Assembly: GCA_032158295.1 (NCBI GenBank)
Contig: CM063258.1
Span: 1,632,001-1,696,000 of the forward strand
Source: Pycnopodia helianthoides
Lineage: Eukaryota > Echinodermata > Asteroidea > Forcipulatida > Asteriidae
Length of the DNA: 64,000 nucleotides
Direction of reading: 5' to 3'
Part shown: in pieces, positions 10,734 to 25,700 of the stretch
How the letters are laid out: each line of letters opens with the position of its first letter
How positions within the stretch are numbered: position 1 is the stretch's first letter
Position numbers and translations under genes: made by a program
The notes under the pieces: generated by a model
Database searches by the model: none
Seen by the model: the letters and a program-made list of their open reading frames with translations, nothing else
Told to the model about the DNA's origin: nothing

Positions 10734-13700
10734 GTAAGTGCAAGGTTGTATTGAAACCCTCGTGCAGTTATAAAGTGAAGCCGATACATGCAAGAATCCC
10801 TGTGTCACACGTTTCATGTTTGCACATGGACAAAAGGCTTGTACATGATTATGTACTATATGTATGAATATTTGTCCACGAGGTGGGCTATGCATAAACT
10901 TGTCATGTACATAATCCAATAAATAGTTTCCACTTCACATCACAAAATCGGGCAAACCGATCATTTTTTGATCGCATGATGCGATATGCATATGTAAATA
11001 CCATGTGCAGCACGCGGTAGTTCTATGAAATTCCTTGCGTGATTGGTCGGTGAGTCACTGGGCTGCGTAGAAAAGTTGCAACGCTTGATGTGACCCAAAG
11101 CCAAAACCCAACGTGCCCGTAAAGATGGCATATGTTGGAGACTATGGCCCTTTTCGAATTCAGGGCTTCGGCTCCAAAATCGGCTCAGGCTAGCTAGGCT
11201 CCCTCAATTATTTTAACTTACGCATGCTTTGCGGTCAGGGTTTCAGACAAGAAAACTGGCCTGAAGCCCAATCCGGAGCCGAAGCCGTGGATTTGAAAAG
11301 GGCCTATATCTCTACTTGATCAGTGAACAATCATGTACATTGTACATTGTGTATTTTGAGTAGCAGCTGTGATCATGTACTAAAATTTACAAACATGTGA
11401 TTGTTCTGTCCCACTAAAACTTCTTTAAAAAAAGCAAATTCTTTGCCATCTCCTGATTCAGGATCTCAGAAATATGATTTGTCTTATTATTTGTTTTTAT
11501 CCTAACACCTACATGTATGTATGTAAAGCACTGTATACTCAGTATTTTCCCAGAGTCCTGTAAAAAAAATTCCACAGGCACTCGGATGAGACTAGAACCC
11601 ATGACCTTTGCCATTCTAGAGCAGATGTCTTACCAACTAGACCACTTAGATTGCCCGATATCTAGAGGCAGTTCAATCAGTTTATTATCCCTGACGCAAA
11701 GTTGTCATCTTTTCGATTTTATAGATTTTTCTTTGCACAGATTTACGATATAATTTAGTTTGGAGGATGGCATTTCAGAGGACAACCTCAACTTGCGTTT
11801 GATCTCAAACATTTCTTTTTCTCTTCTTTCTTGTTCTCCGTTTAGTTGAGTGGGCGAGATACATTAGAGAGTGGACGATGGACGCTACCGAGGCTCAAGA
11901 CCTACGATGCAGTCGTCTTTGACATGCTGAGAGTGATGCCTGATGATCTGGCTGTAAGTACACACCGTTAGGAATAACTCAATTAATAGACAATATCAGA
12001 CATGGATTTGACCACTAGTCCACTACACAGTTTGCCCGGAGCATGAATGAAAAAAAACAAGACGCTAAATTTCCTGTTGTGTTTTTTGAAGTGTGCATTT
12101 TTAGGCGATGCACGCGTGGTGAGATCGACAGCTTCTAAATACAGGCCGGTGAAATCTCTGATTTAAAGAGGAAGTCTGTTTCTTCATTGAATGCGGCAAA
12201 TTTTTATTTCCGCCATAAAAAAGAAAGAAAAGCAGTCACAAAGTGTGTGTCCATTTGTTATTATTTTGTGTAGAGTGAACTGCGAATGCATAAATTGAAT
12301 GCTAGTCTTCGTGATCTCTCTACTTCGCATGCTACAATATATAGCAAGAACCATTGAATGGCGAAACCTAACAGTGCATTATGCGGTAATATTTAAGAAC
12401 ATGCCAGGGAATGGGTGGTTAAAGGAACATTACAGAATTGGTTTTGCTAACAAAACAGTTGCTGGCAGTGTAAGCACTTTATGTAATCCACCATATACAT
12501 AAACTGACAAACATGTAGAAGTTTGAGATCGATCGGCCATCTGGGTCACGAGAAAATAGTGAAAAACCGATTACACATTTGCATGAAATCATACAGCATC
12601 AACAAATGAATAAAACGCTCACTGAGCGATAAACTCCAATCGGAAAATTAGTTTATTCATTTCTCATCAAATATGGCATTTCAGACAGAAATATTTCAAG
12701 GGATAATTTCTACTATCATCATCATTAGACCGTGTAAGTTTTATGTAAATCTGTGATAAAAAAGTACATTTTACAAGTTTTTTTCTTACCAATTCTGTAA
12801 TGTTCCTTTAAGGTTATGTATCACCACGTGCTCAGTAAAAAAAAGAAGCAATGTCGTCGGTGGTGTGCGCGCTAAAGCGGTGTGTAGCATGAGTTGTCGA
12901 TGGTTCACACACTGAAGCCTTGAATATGTAGATCGGTATGGTCAGGCTATGCACGATTCCTCAGAAACTATATTTTGTTTTACTAAAAACTATACAATAT
13001 GTCAGTTTTCTTTTGTTGAAATGATAACCTGTTGGATACCCTGGCATAACAAAAGGATTATTTTACAGTATAAATGTAAGGTTTATTTCTTTCTTGGTCC
13101 GTTTTTTCTTCTTTTTCTTTTCCTTGAAGGGCGATTTTTATTGTACGTGTTATTATGTCAATTTCTATTCTGATTGAATGTTACTTTTTAGAGCATCTAT
13201 CAAGAGTGTCAGCATGGCGGAGCTCCACTCCCATTATCATTCTTACAGGGATGTATTTTTTTTCATTTTTTTTTTCCAATGGTCCACTCAAAGGCCTGTT
13301 AATATCGTACGTGTAATTTTACGCCATAAATGGCAGATCTATGGGCATGTTGTAGCAGTTTATGAGGTCGCTCTATGATAAATGGCCATATGTGGATTTT
13401 CAGTTGTGTTTGTCTTTTTTTTTGGTTTCAGACTCAAATTACATATATGGACCTTCCAATTTTCAAAGCCATTACACCAGAGGTAAGTTTGTTGTACTTA
13501 GCAGCTGCTTAACCCTAACCATCAATTTCATAGAGCTGCTTAAGCCCAAAGAGTAGCTAAGCACAACAGTAATTATGCTTTGCAGAATAAGGTTACGCAA
13601 GGTAAAGGTTAAGCAGAAAATATTGCTTAATAATTTTCTGCTGAGCAAAACAAGCAGGATACCAGTCACAGTTTGTACATTTGAAATAGCATTTTTGGCT

Positions 13701-16700
13701 GATAACCTTATTCTGGCGAGCATAATTTCATTGTGCTTAGCTGCTTTTAGTGCTTGAGCAGCTCTATGAAATGTGGTCCAGGCTTTGCTCATAGAGCACC
13801 ATAGAAACAATAAGTGGGGTGTCATGGCCGAGTGGATAAGAGCACCTGTTCAGCAGAGTGTGAGTTCGAATCCCGGTCGTGACACCTGTGTCCCTGAGCA
13901 AGACACTTTACTATAATTGCTTCTCTCCACCCAGGGGTAAATGGGTACCTGTGAGGGCAGAGATGGTTCTTGTGATTGATTTAGCTTAGTGCGCTACATA
14001 TTTGGCAGCACAGGCTGTATACTCCCCAGGGAGCTGAGATGGTTTAAGGAATGAAATGGCCCAGTGATCAGGGTAATAATGTTGGAAGCGCTTTGAGACA
14101 TGGTGTATAAAGCGCTATATAAAAACCGAATATTATTATTATTATTAAGTAAAGACTACGTAGTGACCAGAGCTTGAATTTGAGGTGAATTTAGTGTCAG
14201 GCCACTAAACTCACTACTAGTACTAGACAATTAGTCCTCAGGGGTTGATTTCACAAAACACAAAGATTCATTTTAAGATGAGTTGTCAATATTACCTTAG
14301 CGATTTGTATTGATGACATCACACTTTGCTTGGCAGTTAAGATTAATGTACACTTAAGATCAATCTTAACTCTTTTTGAAATTAGCCTCAGCAGTCTTGT
14401 TTTTTTTTAGTGGAATTATAACACCTCTCTTTGTATAAAATCTTTAAAAAAATTGATAAATGATGTTCAAGTGTTGACCTAGAGTCTGATAAATATCGTT
14501 CAATTCTGTTGAGTATGGAAGGATACTTGGCCAATAAGACTAATAAGATTTCTCTTAGTGCTTGTTCAAATATAAACAAATTTAATTTGATTCTGGTCTT
14601 GTAAAAAAAATGTCTGGCCAGTAAAAGTCTTGAAGTCCAAGCCGTATGGTCTTGTGGATTTTCCCCCAAATTCAAGCAACTTATATTTTACTGGCCTGGA
14701 AGTACACAGAGGCAACAGAGGCCATGGCCGTGCCCCTTCAAAAGATGCCCATAAACTTTAAGATTTTCCAAAGGAATTGCCCTCTGCAAAATGAAAATGG
14801 CCTTGCCCTCTCTTAGATGAATTTCCAGGCCTGTTACAAGTACATGTACATGTATGTTTAGAATAACTGGCTCAATGCTCAAGTGACTAGACTTGTTACC
14901 AGTGGTCCAGTGGGTATGTAGAGCCTTGGTGACGGACGCACTCAAGTGACTGTTGTGCTTCAGGTCCCCCCAGGACCCTCAAGTGTCTGTTGTGCTTCAG
15001 GTACCCCCAGGACCTCACAGCTCTCTAACAGTCACTTCCTGGTCATGCCTGGCCACCCGATGTTGATGAGAATTGCAAGAGAAGCGTCCATGACTCCTTC
15101 AAGGGTCACGCGTGGCGCTCATCAATCTCAATCAAATTGAAAATCTGAAAATGATTCCGACTTCATCTAATAGTCTTCGTAGATTGAAGGATGGACTTAA
15201 AGATGCGTTGTACGATTTGTTGCAGGAATTTTGATAGATGATTATGCTCAAGTGACTAGACTTGTTACCAGTGGTCCAGTGGGTATGTAGAGCCTTGGTG
15301 AAATGATTCCGACTTCATCTAATAGTCTTCGTAGATTGAAGGATGGACTTAAAGATGCGTTGTACGATTTGTTGCAGGAATTTTGATAGATGATTATGCT
15401 CAAGTGACTAGACTTGTTACCAGTGGTCCAGTGGGTATGTAGAGCCTTGGTGACGGACGCACTCAAGTGACTGTTGTGCTTGTATGTAGAGCCTTGGCGT
15501 TGTACGATTTGTTGCAGGAATTTTGATAGATGATTATGCTCAAGTGACTAGACTTGTTACCAGTGGTCCAGTGGGTATGTAGAGCCTTGGTGAAATGATT
15601 CCGACTTCATCTAATAGTCTTCGTAGATTGAAGGATGGACTTAAAGATGCGTTGTACGATTTGTTGCAGGAATTTTGATAGATGATTATGTTTCAAAATG
15701 AGTAAGCGTTGAGCTACGTTTGCATAATGTCACGGACAATACAATAAATATTTGTGACATGTTTAATGTTTGTGTGGCTGCCTGTAGCAAGAGATAATGT
15801 CAGGTATCTTTCAACTGTTGCTTATTCATATTCGGTATTTCAAATGAAAGTTACAATGTAGCAACTTCTTTCAGGCCTGGATTTTCATCTTTGAGAGGGC
15901 AAGGCCATTTTCATTTTGCAAAGGGCACTACCATTGGTAAATCTGAAAGTCTATTGGCACCAAGGCCAAGACCAGGGCAATGGGGGCCGTAAGACCAGGG
16001 CAACGGGGGCCGTAAGACCAGGGCAACAGGGGCCGTAATTCAAAGCCTGTTCTTTGATTGAAAGGGTGGTCGGGTTGGCATTGTGGTATCTTTCCTTGCC
16101 TTTCACCTCTACCATGTCTAGTCTCCCTGTTTGAATTACTGCACCACTACATGTATGTGGATTGGGTTTTGGGTCCCTACCTGATTGCATGGGTTTCCCT
16201 GGAATAATTCTCCAGGGTTTTCCTCCCACATCTTAAACTGAAACTTCCTTCTTTGTCTTCTCTCCATGGGGTTCTTGGCTAGTCTAGTGATTAAGTTCGC
16301 TTTTCTGAGAGTCCTTGGCTTCACAACAAGAATTAATAAATGAATAGCCATCTAATATTTAAATCAATTTTTACCGTCGATTTGGCAAAAAATAAATAAA
16401 ACAGGTGCATCATCTCTACAGGGATGCCAGCATCTACGATTTTGGTGTAGCATTTACGATTTTTGAGCCATGAATACAACTCTACAATAATACTTCAATT
16501 AAGTACTTGTATGAAAAACCGCCCTAGTGTAAAAAACAAAGTTACACACATTTGATTAAATATGAGTTGATAATAGAAATGATAAAAAATTTAATAAAAA
16601 AACCACCACGAAACACTTTAAAAGTAGACTGCTGCGTGGTTTAAAGTGATGATAGCGGTGAATCCAGACATGTTTTTGTACTTATTTAGGTACCATAAAC

Positions 16701-19700
16701 TATCGCTCTTAGGACTTGACTTCTGCCAGTGATCATCATTACAATGATGCCTAATTGTAAAGCATACATTTTACAGTACATGTCTCACAACGTTACAAAT
16801 ATGTAAAGCCTTTAAAGCCAGCCTGTAAAACCATGATTGACCAGTAGCATATTGGCTTTGCATTAAGCGATTTATGCTGAAAATTTTGGTTTATAAATAA
16901 TAATTTTCCTCTTTTAACATGTTTAACGGTTGGTGAGTTCCATGCGTGGTTATATAATCTGCCCTTGAACTTAAGGGCTTGGCAGTGCTACTCTTTTTTG
17001 GAATCTAGTATTGTCATCTGTTGTTGTCTTTACAGACAAAGAACAGGATTGGATTTTGTCTGGGGAAAAAAATAGATTAATTTCAATCTTAGAGCTCGAT
17101 GATTATAAAGGTCATGCCAGGGCCAAATTTCATGGAGCTGCTTAACAACCAATTTTGTGCTGACTGTGCGAGTTTCCATTTCATAGCGCTTCTAACCGTA
17201 AGCAAACGAGTAGGCTTGCTAACCTCCCAGTGCTTACTGTATGAAAATGATTGACGCAACAGTGCAAACCCATGGTGAACGCACAGGCTGGCCACCCAAT
17301 TTTCTTGCTTACCTGTGAAATACACTTACGCTTAAGCAAATTTTTCTGCTACAACGAGCATGAAAATTTGCTTATTAATAAGCAGCGCTATAAAATTGGC
17401 CCCAGGGCTCTTCTTCATGGAGCTGGTAAGCAGAAAATGTAGCTTAACAATTTTCTGCTGAGCAATAATTGAGTAGGAATTTGTAGGAATAGTTTTTTCT
17501 TGAAATGCTATAGTTTTTGAGAAATTAGTAAAACAATTAGTTTTTATCACGGTAATAAAATCCGATGTTTGAAAACGGTGAGAACATATAAAGGGTCTTT
17601 TACTGTTTTCTTGTGACTCTGATGACCGATTGAGCTTAAATTTTCACAGGTTTGTTATTTCATGGATATGTTGGGTTACACAAAGTGTGTATACTGGTAT
17701 TTGACAATTACCAATGTTGTACACATGCTTTAAAGGAACATTACAGAATTTGTTTTTGCTAACAAAACAGTTGCTGGCAGTGTAAACACTTTATGTAGTC
17801 CACCATATACATAAACTGACAAACCTGTAGAAGTTTGAGATTGATCGGCCATCTGGGTCACGAGAAAATAGTGAAAAACCGATTACACATTTGCATGAAA
17901 TCATATAGATTCAACAAATAAATAAAAAGCTCACTGAGCGATAAACTCCAATCGGAAAATTAGTTTATTCATTTCTCATCAAATATGGCATTTCAGACAG
18001 AAATATTTAAAGGGATGTTTTTTACTATCATCATCTTTAGACCGTGTAAGTTTTATGTAAATCTGTGATCAAAAAGTATATTTTACAAGTTTTTTTCTTA
18101 CCAATTCTGTAATGTTCCTTTAACATGTTTAAGAGTCAATAACCCTTGTGATACTGCCAGGCTGACCCAATGTCTAGACTTCCCAACATCTGTCTAACAT
18201 TTGAAGAGTTTTCTTTTCACTTAGTGAAAAACAAATGTTAAAAATCACCATTTTAGTTTGTAATTTATTGAATTTTGTTTAGAGAACAAAAATAAAAATA
18301 AAAATCGTGGTCGTGACATCCTGTTACAAGTCAAGTCAGTAACCTAAATGTCTGTTGTAAATATTCTCTCTTTGCTCGTTATTAATTTGTTTAATTGTTA
18401 GTAATTTTCAGAAGTGTTTAAGTTGGTCTTATTAGAATATGAAACTCTTGACTTTTCTATGAAAGCTGGTGGATATATCACAGAAATACATTTTTTATTT
18501 CACATTATGTAAAAGGACACCAAAATGGTGTTCGGGTTACATGTGGAACCAGGGAAGACATTCGGGGGCATATTGCCGTCAATATTGCCTGGAAATGTCT
18601 GCATTATATGAATTAGTTAAAAGGGTCTATCTCCAATGAAATGATATGACAAATCAGACCTCTAGAGTGAATATGAGGCCTACAATATGAATGTCACGTG
18701 GGACCAGAACACCGGTGTCCGTGTTTCATGTGACATTCACAGCTTATTTGTGCCATATCACTATTTCAGAAAGTTGAAACTTCATTTGTTCAATATCGCT
18801 GTCTGTAAGTACACGAAAGCTCTTAAGATATACATGTATGGCTTTAAGGAATTGATTTCATTTGTAACAGGGACACCAAAAGACTTGGTGGCCTGTTACT
18901 GTGACAGTTTATCCTTACTTTGCATGAAGAAAACTACAATTTTGATTTCAGGGTTTCTGCGAATCCTTAAATAGTATTAAATAGTCTTAAATTGAACTAT
19001 CCAAACTTAAGACCTTAAGAAGCATTACATTCAGTTATTTGAGGTCTTAAAAAAATGAATGAAGTATTGTATTGAATTTTTCTTTCAGCTCGTATAGAAC
19101 CGAATTACGTTGCGCGTAAAAAAGTAATGCAAAGTGTGAGCGGGTATAGCTGTTTCTCTCCCTGCTTTATTATCTTACTTTGGTCTTCAATTTTGTTAAG
19201 GGTAGCATTAAAAGGGTCTTTTAATAAGAGAATAAAAGGGTAGTGACGCGGTCTTAACCGGCCGTTTAAAACTGGCAGGGTCGTGGCCGTGCCTTTATCG
19301 CACGGCCACGGCCCTGCAAGGTTTTAAACGGCCAGTTAAGACCAAGTCACGACTCTTTTATTCCGATTCATAAATGCCCTTTTTGTTAAAAAGCGTAGTA
19401 TTGTGGGAAAAATCTAAACTTTTCTGTTAACTTTCATTTCCTGTCACGTCCTCGAGCCCTGTTTCGCGAAGGATATACATGCCACGCTCAACGTGCGCGT
19501 CATAACACTAACATGTTTTTAGATTGAATACCAATATGTGTTGATTGCATTTCGCGTAAATTAGCACCTGCGTGTAACCTTGCGCGCCACAGGTGTGTTT
19601 AAACACTTCTAGCCGTGTCTATATCATCCGTTTTAAACACCCCCACGTGACACGCTCTCCACCAATCAGAATGGATAAACTGTCCCAGGTATTTATGAAT

Positions 19701-22700
19701 GTGGCTTTGTGGCGTGTCGTGGCCGAGCGGATAAGAGCACCGGACTCAAGCTCTGAAGCTTCTAAAATAAATGCTGTGATTTAGGTTCTAGTGCTGCTCT
19801 AACAGAATTTGTTATCAACTACTGGGAATTTCAAGAAATTTGAAGTTGTGTCCGCAACTTCGTGGAATTTACCCATTTGCCAAATTGATTTAAATGATAA
19901 TTACATACGACTGTCAGTCAAATCGATGCCCTTTGTACTGTGAACACAAAATGGTCGTACAGACTCATAGAAGAAAAAAACATCGTCATGGCAACTTGTA
20001 TTTCCCCCACCCCCACAATCCAATTCTGCACGTCCCTTGTTCATGTTCAATACCCATTAGAGATGTCACACTGGTGTGCATGGATGTACATGTATCGTGT
20101 GCGGTGTACATTACGTGCAGAATCACAATGCCCAGGTCCCCAATGGTGTTATATGTCATATTGATCACCTGATTAGCCGTCTCAAGTTCTACTGTGGGCT
20201 GTCTGATAGTTGAAAAAACACCCAAGGTGTCATACGGTATGCTCTAGCGTAACATTAAGAAGTGTGTGTGGCGTGGTGGTGAAACAGAGTTGGTTAAACG
20301 GTGCAACTTTTCAGCTAAATAAGTTAAGTTTTCAGCTTAATAAGTTAGTAGTTTATAAGAAGGACAGTTCTTTTCAGAACTGAGAAGTCTCCCGAATTCC
20401 AAAAATCTACTCTGTGGTACAGTGGTAGAATTAATAGCAAGACAAAGGGTTCTCTAAAGAACAAAATCTACACAGCAAAGTAGATATTTATACACATGTG
20501 TTACCGCAAACCGAATATATATTGATACCTCACCATGCAATGCCTCAAAACCAATATAACTTTTCAGCTGATCAGCGTGTCCAATTTCATAGAGCTGTTC
20601 AACAGCCGATTTTGTGCTTTCTAACCGTAAGCAAACGAAAAGGCATGCTTACTGTATGAAAATGAATTGATGAAACAATGCAAATCTATGGTGAACGTGC
20701 AAGGTGGCCGCCCAATTTTCTTGCTAGCCTGTGAAATACGCTTCTGCTTGAGCAAATTTTTCTGCTACAATAAGCTCAAAGGTTTGCTTATCGCTAAGCA
20801 GCTCTATAAAATTGGCCCCAGATCAGCTGGGCCCAAATTCATAGAGCTGCTTAAGTGCCGATTTTGTGCTTACTGTGCTAGTTTCCATTTCATAGCGCTG
20901 CTAAACCATAAACGAACGAAAAGGCATGCTCACCTTGCAGTGCTTACTGTATGAAAATGAATGACGCAACAATGCAAATCCATGGTGAACGCACAAGTTG
21001 GCCATCTAATTTGTTTGCTAATCTGTGAAACATGCTTTTGCTTAAGCAAATTTTTTTTCGACATAACCGCTCCAGATTTTCAGCAATATCTCAAAGGCTA
21101 CCACCTTTTGAAATTAAATTTTCACAGGTCAGTTTCATTGTGTATGTCTGCATTTATATCTAGGATAAAAAAAATTGAATGGTTCCAAAAACCAAAGGTA
21201 TACCGTGTCTTTAACTTTAAAGGAACATTACAGAATTGGTTTTGCTAACAAAACAGTTGCTGGCAGTGTAAGCACTTTATGTAATCCACCGTATACATAA
21301 ACTGACAAACCTGTAGAAGTTTGAGATCGATCGGCCATCTGGGTCACGAGAAAATAGTGAAAAACCGATTCCACATTTGCATCAAATCATATAGATTCAA
21401 CAAATGAATAAAACGCTCACTGAGTGATAAACTCCAATCGGAAAATTAGTTTATTCATTTCTCATCAAATATGGCAATTCAGACAGAAATATTTCAAGGG
21501 ATGTTTTCTACTATCATCATCATTAGACTGTGTAAGTTTTATGTAAATCTGTGATCAAAAAGTATATTTTACAAGTTTTTTTCTTACCAATTCGGTAATG
21601 TTCCTTTAAAGGTATACGTTTTTAATGTTAAGCTCTAAAATGTAATCCCATATTACATATAATGTACAACTCTACTTATTGCAACTGCGGCTAATTGCTT
21701 CTTGGCTTCATTGGCAGCTGGAAATGTCAAACAGGGTTTGCCCTCAACTTTTTTAGTGACTAGCCACTGCCAGCAGGACCAGTTAGCTTGTCTTTTCACT
21801 GGTCTGTCAGCTTTTTCATTTGTCCTTGACTCATATTATTGGGATGCTTTTGGGATGCGATTTTTTTTTCTTTCGTAATTTTGTTTTTTCCTACGGCGAA
21901 AAACGGGCCCTGCAACTTTCAGTTCAATTGTTTTATCCCTCGGAGAATTTCAATCTTAAAAAGATAACCCACCAAAACAGTTGCTTAGCCGGATTTGAAA
22001 TTCTTAAAATGATTGCCCTCTTCGAATTCTAACGCTCGCAATAAATCACATTTAAGTCCCTCTCTGACCATTCCTGCATAATAAACGAAATCTCCGGATG
22101 TTGTGGAATAATTAATTCTGAAAAAGCCAAATGCTTTTTCTCCGGGGCTGGCCTTTTTTTTGTTGATATAAGCGGTTGAAAAAAAAAATCCTCTTTCGGG
22201 ATAAATTGATTTATCCCCAAACCCTGAAGCGCTGACCGCTCCACTAGTACAAAAAATAACTCACCTCACCTCTGAAGGTGACCTACATTTTGAATGATTT
22301 TTTAAAGGGTTTGAATGAATTTGAAACATTGATAACAGTCCTCATTTTATGGTTTTTGAGGCATTGCATGGTGAGGTATCAATGTATCGGTTTGTGGTAA
22401 CACCATGTGTATAATTATCTACTTTGCTGTGTAGATTTGGTTCTTTAGGGAACTTGTCTTGCTATTAGTTCTACTACCGCGGAGCAGTCCTCATGTTCAA
22501 CTAATTCGTTTTACGCTGATTTATGATTGCTGAAGAAATTTGAATGATGGAGGGTGGCGGGGGGGGGGGGGAGGTCGGAATGTAATGCTGATTGGTTTCT
22601 GGTGTTGGGAAGGGGGAGGGTGGAAGGAACTATGATAGATTTCCATGCTGTTGTTTATCCTGTTGGTAAATATGATGTAATTCCACTGTGAGCCAGATCA

Positions 22701-25700
22701 AACCAATGTTTACCAGAAGCCCATAGGGAATGCAGAGAATTAGTTTCTTTTTTTGAGGAATTCAGTAAACACGTCTCAACTTGCCTGTCACATTTTTTTT
22801 GCAAAGTCTGGAAGCCCTCTCAGAATGATCACTTTCTGTCTTGCCTGTTAGATGTCGAGTGGTCTAGTGCAGGGACTCAAGTTCTGGTGGCTAAGACATA
22901 AGGGAGTGGGTTCAATTCCCGGTCATGACACTTGTGTCCTTGAGCAAAACACTTTGTTGTAGTTGCTTCTCTTCACCAAGGAGTAAATAGCTACCTGTGA
23001 GGGCGAGATGGTTCTTGTGGTTGATTTTGCTTGGTGCACTACACACTTGACAGCATATACTGTACACAGAGAAATTGAGTAGAGCAGGATTTGAACCTGC
23101 GACCTCTGGATTGCAATTTCTGTTGTGGAATAGAAACAAGAAGTCAGTTACAAATCACATTTGCAGCCAACAGGTGAAATAGCCATGACTGCACATGACG
23201 TATTGACTTACATTGTACCAATTCCATTGAGCTACTTTAAAGCAGAAAATAATGCTTAACATTTTCTGCTCGGCAAAATTATGCAGGCAACCAGTCAAAG
23301 ACAGTATGTATGACATATTGCATTGGCTGGCGACCTTATTCTGGTAAGCATAAATGCTTTTACGCTTAGCTACTTTTTGTGCTTAAGCAGCTCTCTATGA
23401 AATCTTGCCCAGGGTAACTGAGATGTCAGTTACATGTAAAGTAAGAAGCATGTCTAAAACGGGCATTTTATAAATGAGAGAAATCCCCTTTAAGGATGAA
23501 GCTGAACCTTTGATATTAATTTCCCCCATTTTCGGCCGGCCTTTTATTTGCCATCGCCTAATTGGTCTGGAAACAGACTCCTGAAGGGATACTGCTGTGG
23601 TGTGTTTGTGTCATTTCTCAGACTAATTGCTTGATGCGGTTTTTAACAATGATCGAGATGCTGTTTGTTAGTGTTGTACAATATGAAATATAATCTTGGC
23701 TCTTACCCAGATTCTTTGTGATACTTGTGGGAATTGTACCCGACCAAATTATTTACTCGACATTTATGCAACTTCTCAGCTGATCGTTCATTTTTTTTTT
23801 AAGCCATAAACTGAAAAAACACGATAGAAATTTTGTGTTCAGAGACTTTTTCTGCTTCTATTTGGCAGTCCATGTAGGCTCGACTTCATAGAGCTGCTAC
23901 TACACAAAAAAACCAGCTAAGCACAATAAAATTATGCTTACCAGAATAAGATTACAAACTAAAAGACCATGTCACATGTTCTAAATTGTTACTGGTATCC
24001 TGCTCATTTTTGCTCAGTACCAAGGTTCTTGCCAGGATTTGGTCAAACGGTGTCCAAAGTTGCTGAAAATAAAAAAAACTGCATCTCCCAATTGTTCACT
24101 TACAATACTGTAAATGACAGATAAAACAGGGTGTCCACATTTAAAACAGGGTGTCCAAAAGACACCCAGACGACCCTCTGGCTAACACTATGCTCAGTAG
24201 AAAATTCTCAGTGTTTGCTGCTGATTCCACTGTGTAAAATTGGGCCCCTGTTAGTTTGTGATAATGTGAATCGCTGATTCTGATTGCACATGCATTGTTT
24301 TAGTCAAGTACTTGAAGCTCCAAAGCTGGTGTACATTTGTACATGTTCCTAATACACAAGAAAAATTTACTAATGACATTGTTTTTCTTGCGACATTAAC
24401 TAATGGTTCCGATATGACCTTCAGTCGTTGCAAACATGTGGAAACAATAGCTCGTTTTCTTGCATTGTTGAAGTCCTCAAGGAAACATTCCGCACTTTGC
24501 ATTTCTTGTGGGCTTCTGGGAATTGGTGGATTAGACATGATGATGTCACTAGTTCAAACAGTGCCCTGACTGACGTCAAAGGAAGACCTCTGATTGGCTG
24601 ACTGAGGTCAAAGGAAGACCTATCATTGGTTGAGAATTGTGCGTGGCGTGTACGTGTTTGTTGTGGTCTACTTTATTCTATGGCGGCCTATGCAAGAGGT
24701 CTATTATGTCACATGTAAAACTAGGATAGCAGAGTTGCATTCAATCTGACATATTACATACTGTATGATATCTAGGTTACGCATCTAGGATTTTGAATGA
24801 TGTATAAAGATATGGGCTATCAGGGCTCAAATTTGGGCGAAAAATCCACAAGACCACAGGGCTTGTAGCTCAAAATGTTTACTGGACCAGAATTCATTTT
24901 TCAAGACCAGAATCAAAATGAACAAAAACTTCCCGAGTCCTGTCAACACTAATTTAACTGTTTCGAACAATTAAGCACCAAAGACATGTAAGAGAAGATT
25001 TATCTCATCTGTCTTTTAGGGTATTAAGTATACTTCATTACACAGAACTGAAAGGTAATTTATCAGACTCAAAATCAACATTTGAACATATTTGTTTCTG
25101 TGAGGTACATGTATTGTTACTAAACTGAAAAACACAAGACCACCGGACTTGTCCACTCAAAAGTTTACTGGCCCGATAATGAAACCACTGGCCTCGGGCC
25201 TGTGGTCCAGTGTCAAATTCGAGCCCTGGCTATTTACAATATCAAGTTCTGATCCGTGACGAAAGCTACACGGCTGCAGTCCGTGTTGATTTCATAAAAT
25301 GTCAACTTTTAAATTCACTCGGCCTTCACACTGCCCAAACCTGAACCCGCCTCCTGAGGACGGTTGGTTTGATACGGATTGAGGGGTCTACATGAGTTAA
25401 ACGCCGGATTGAAATGTTGTAGTGTAAAAAGGTCGAGTTGTGGGGCCACCCTAAGTTTTCATCATGTTCACCGTTATTCAGAGAGTATGACTGGGGGAGA
25501 CCATGTATGAATTGAAAAGCTGTGTCAAAGTGTTGATACTTAAAGGAACATTACAGGATTGGTTTTTCTAACAAAACAGTTGCTGGCAGTGTAAGCACTT
25601 TTTGTAATGCACCATATACATAAACTGACAAACCTGTAGAAGTTGAGATCAATCAGCCATCTGGGTCACGAGAAAATAGTGAAAAACCGATTACACATTT

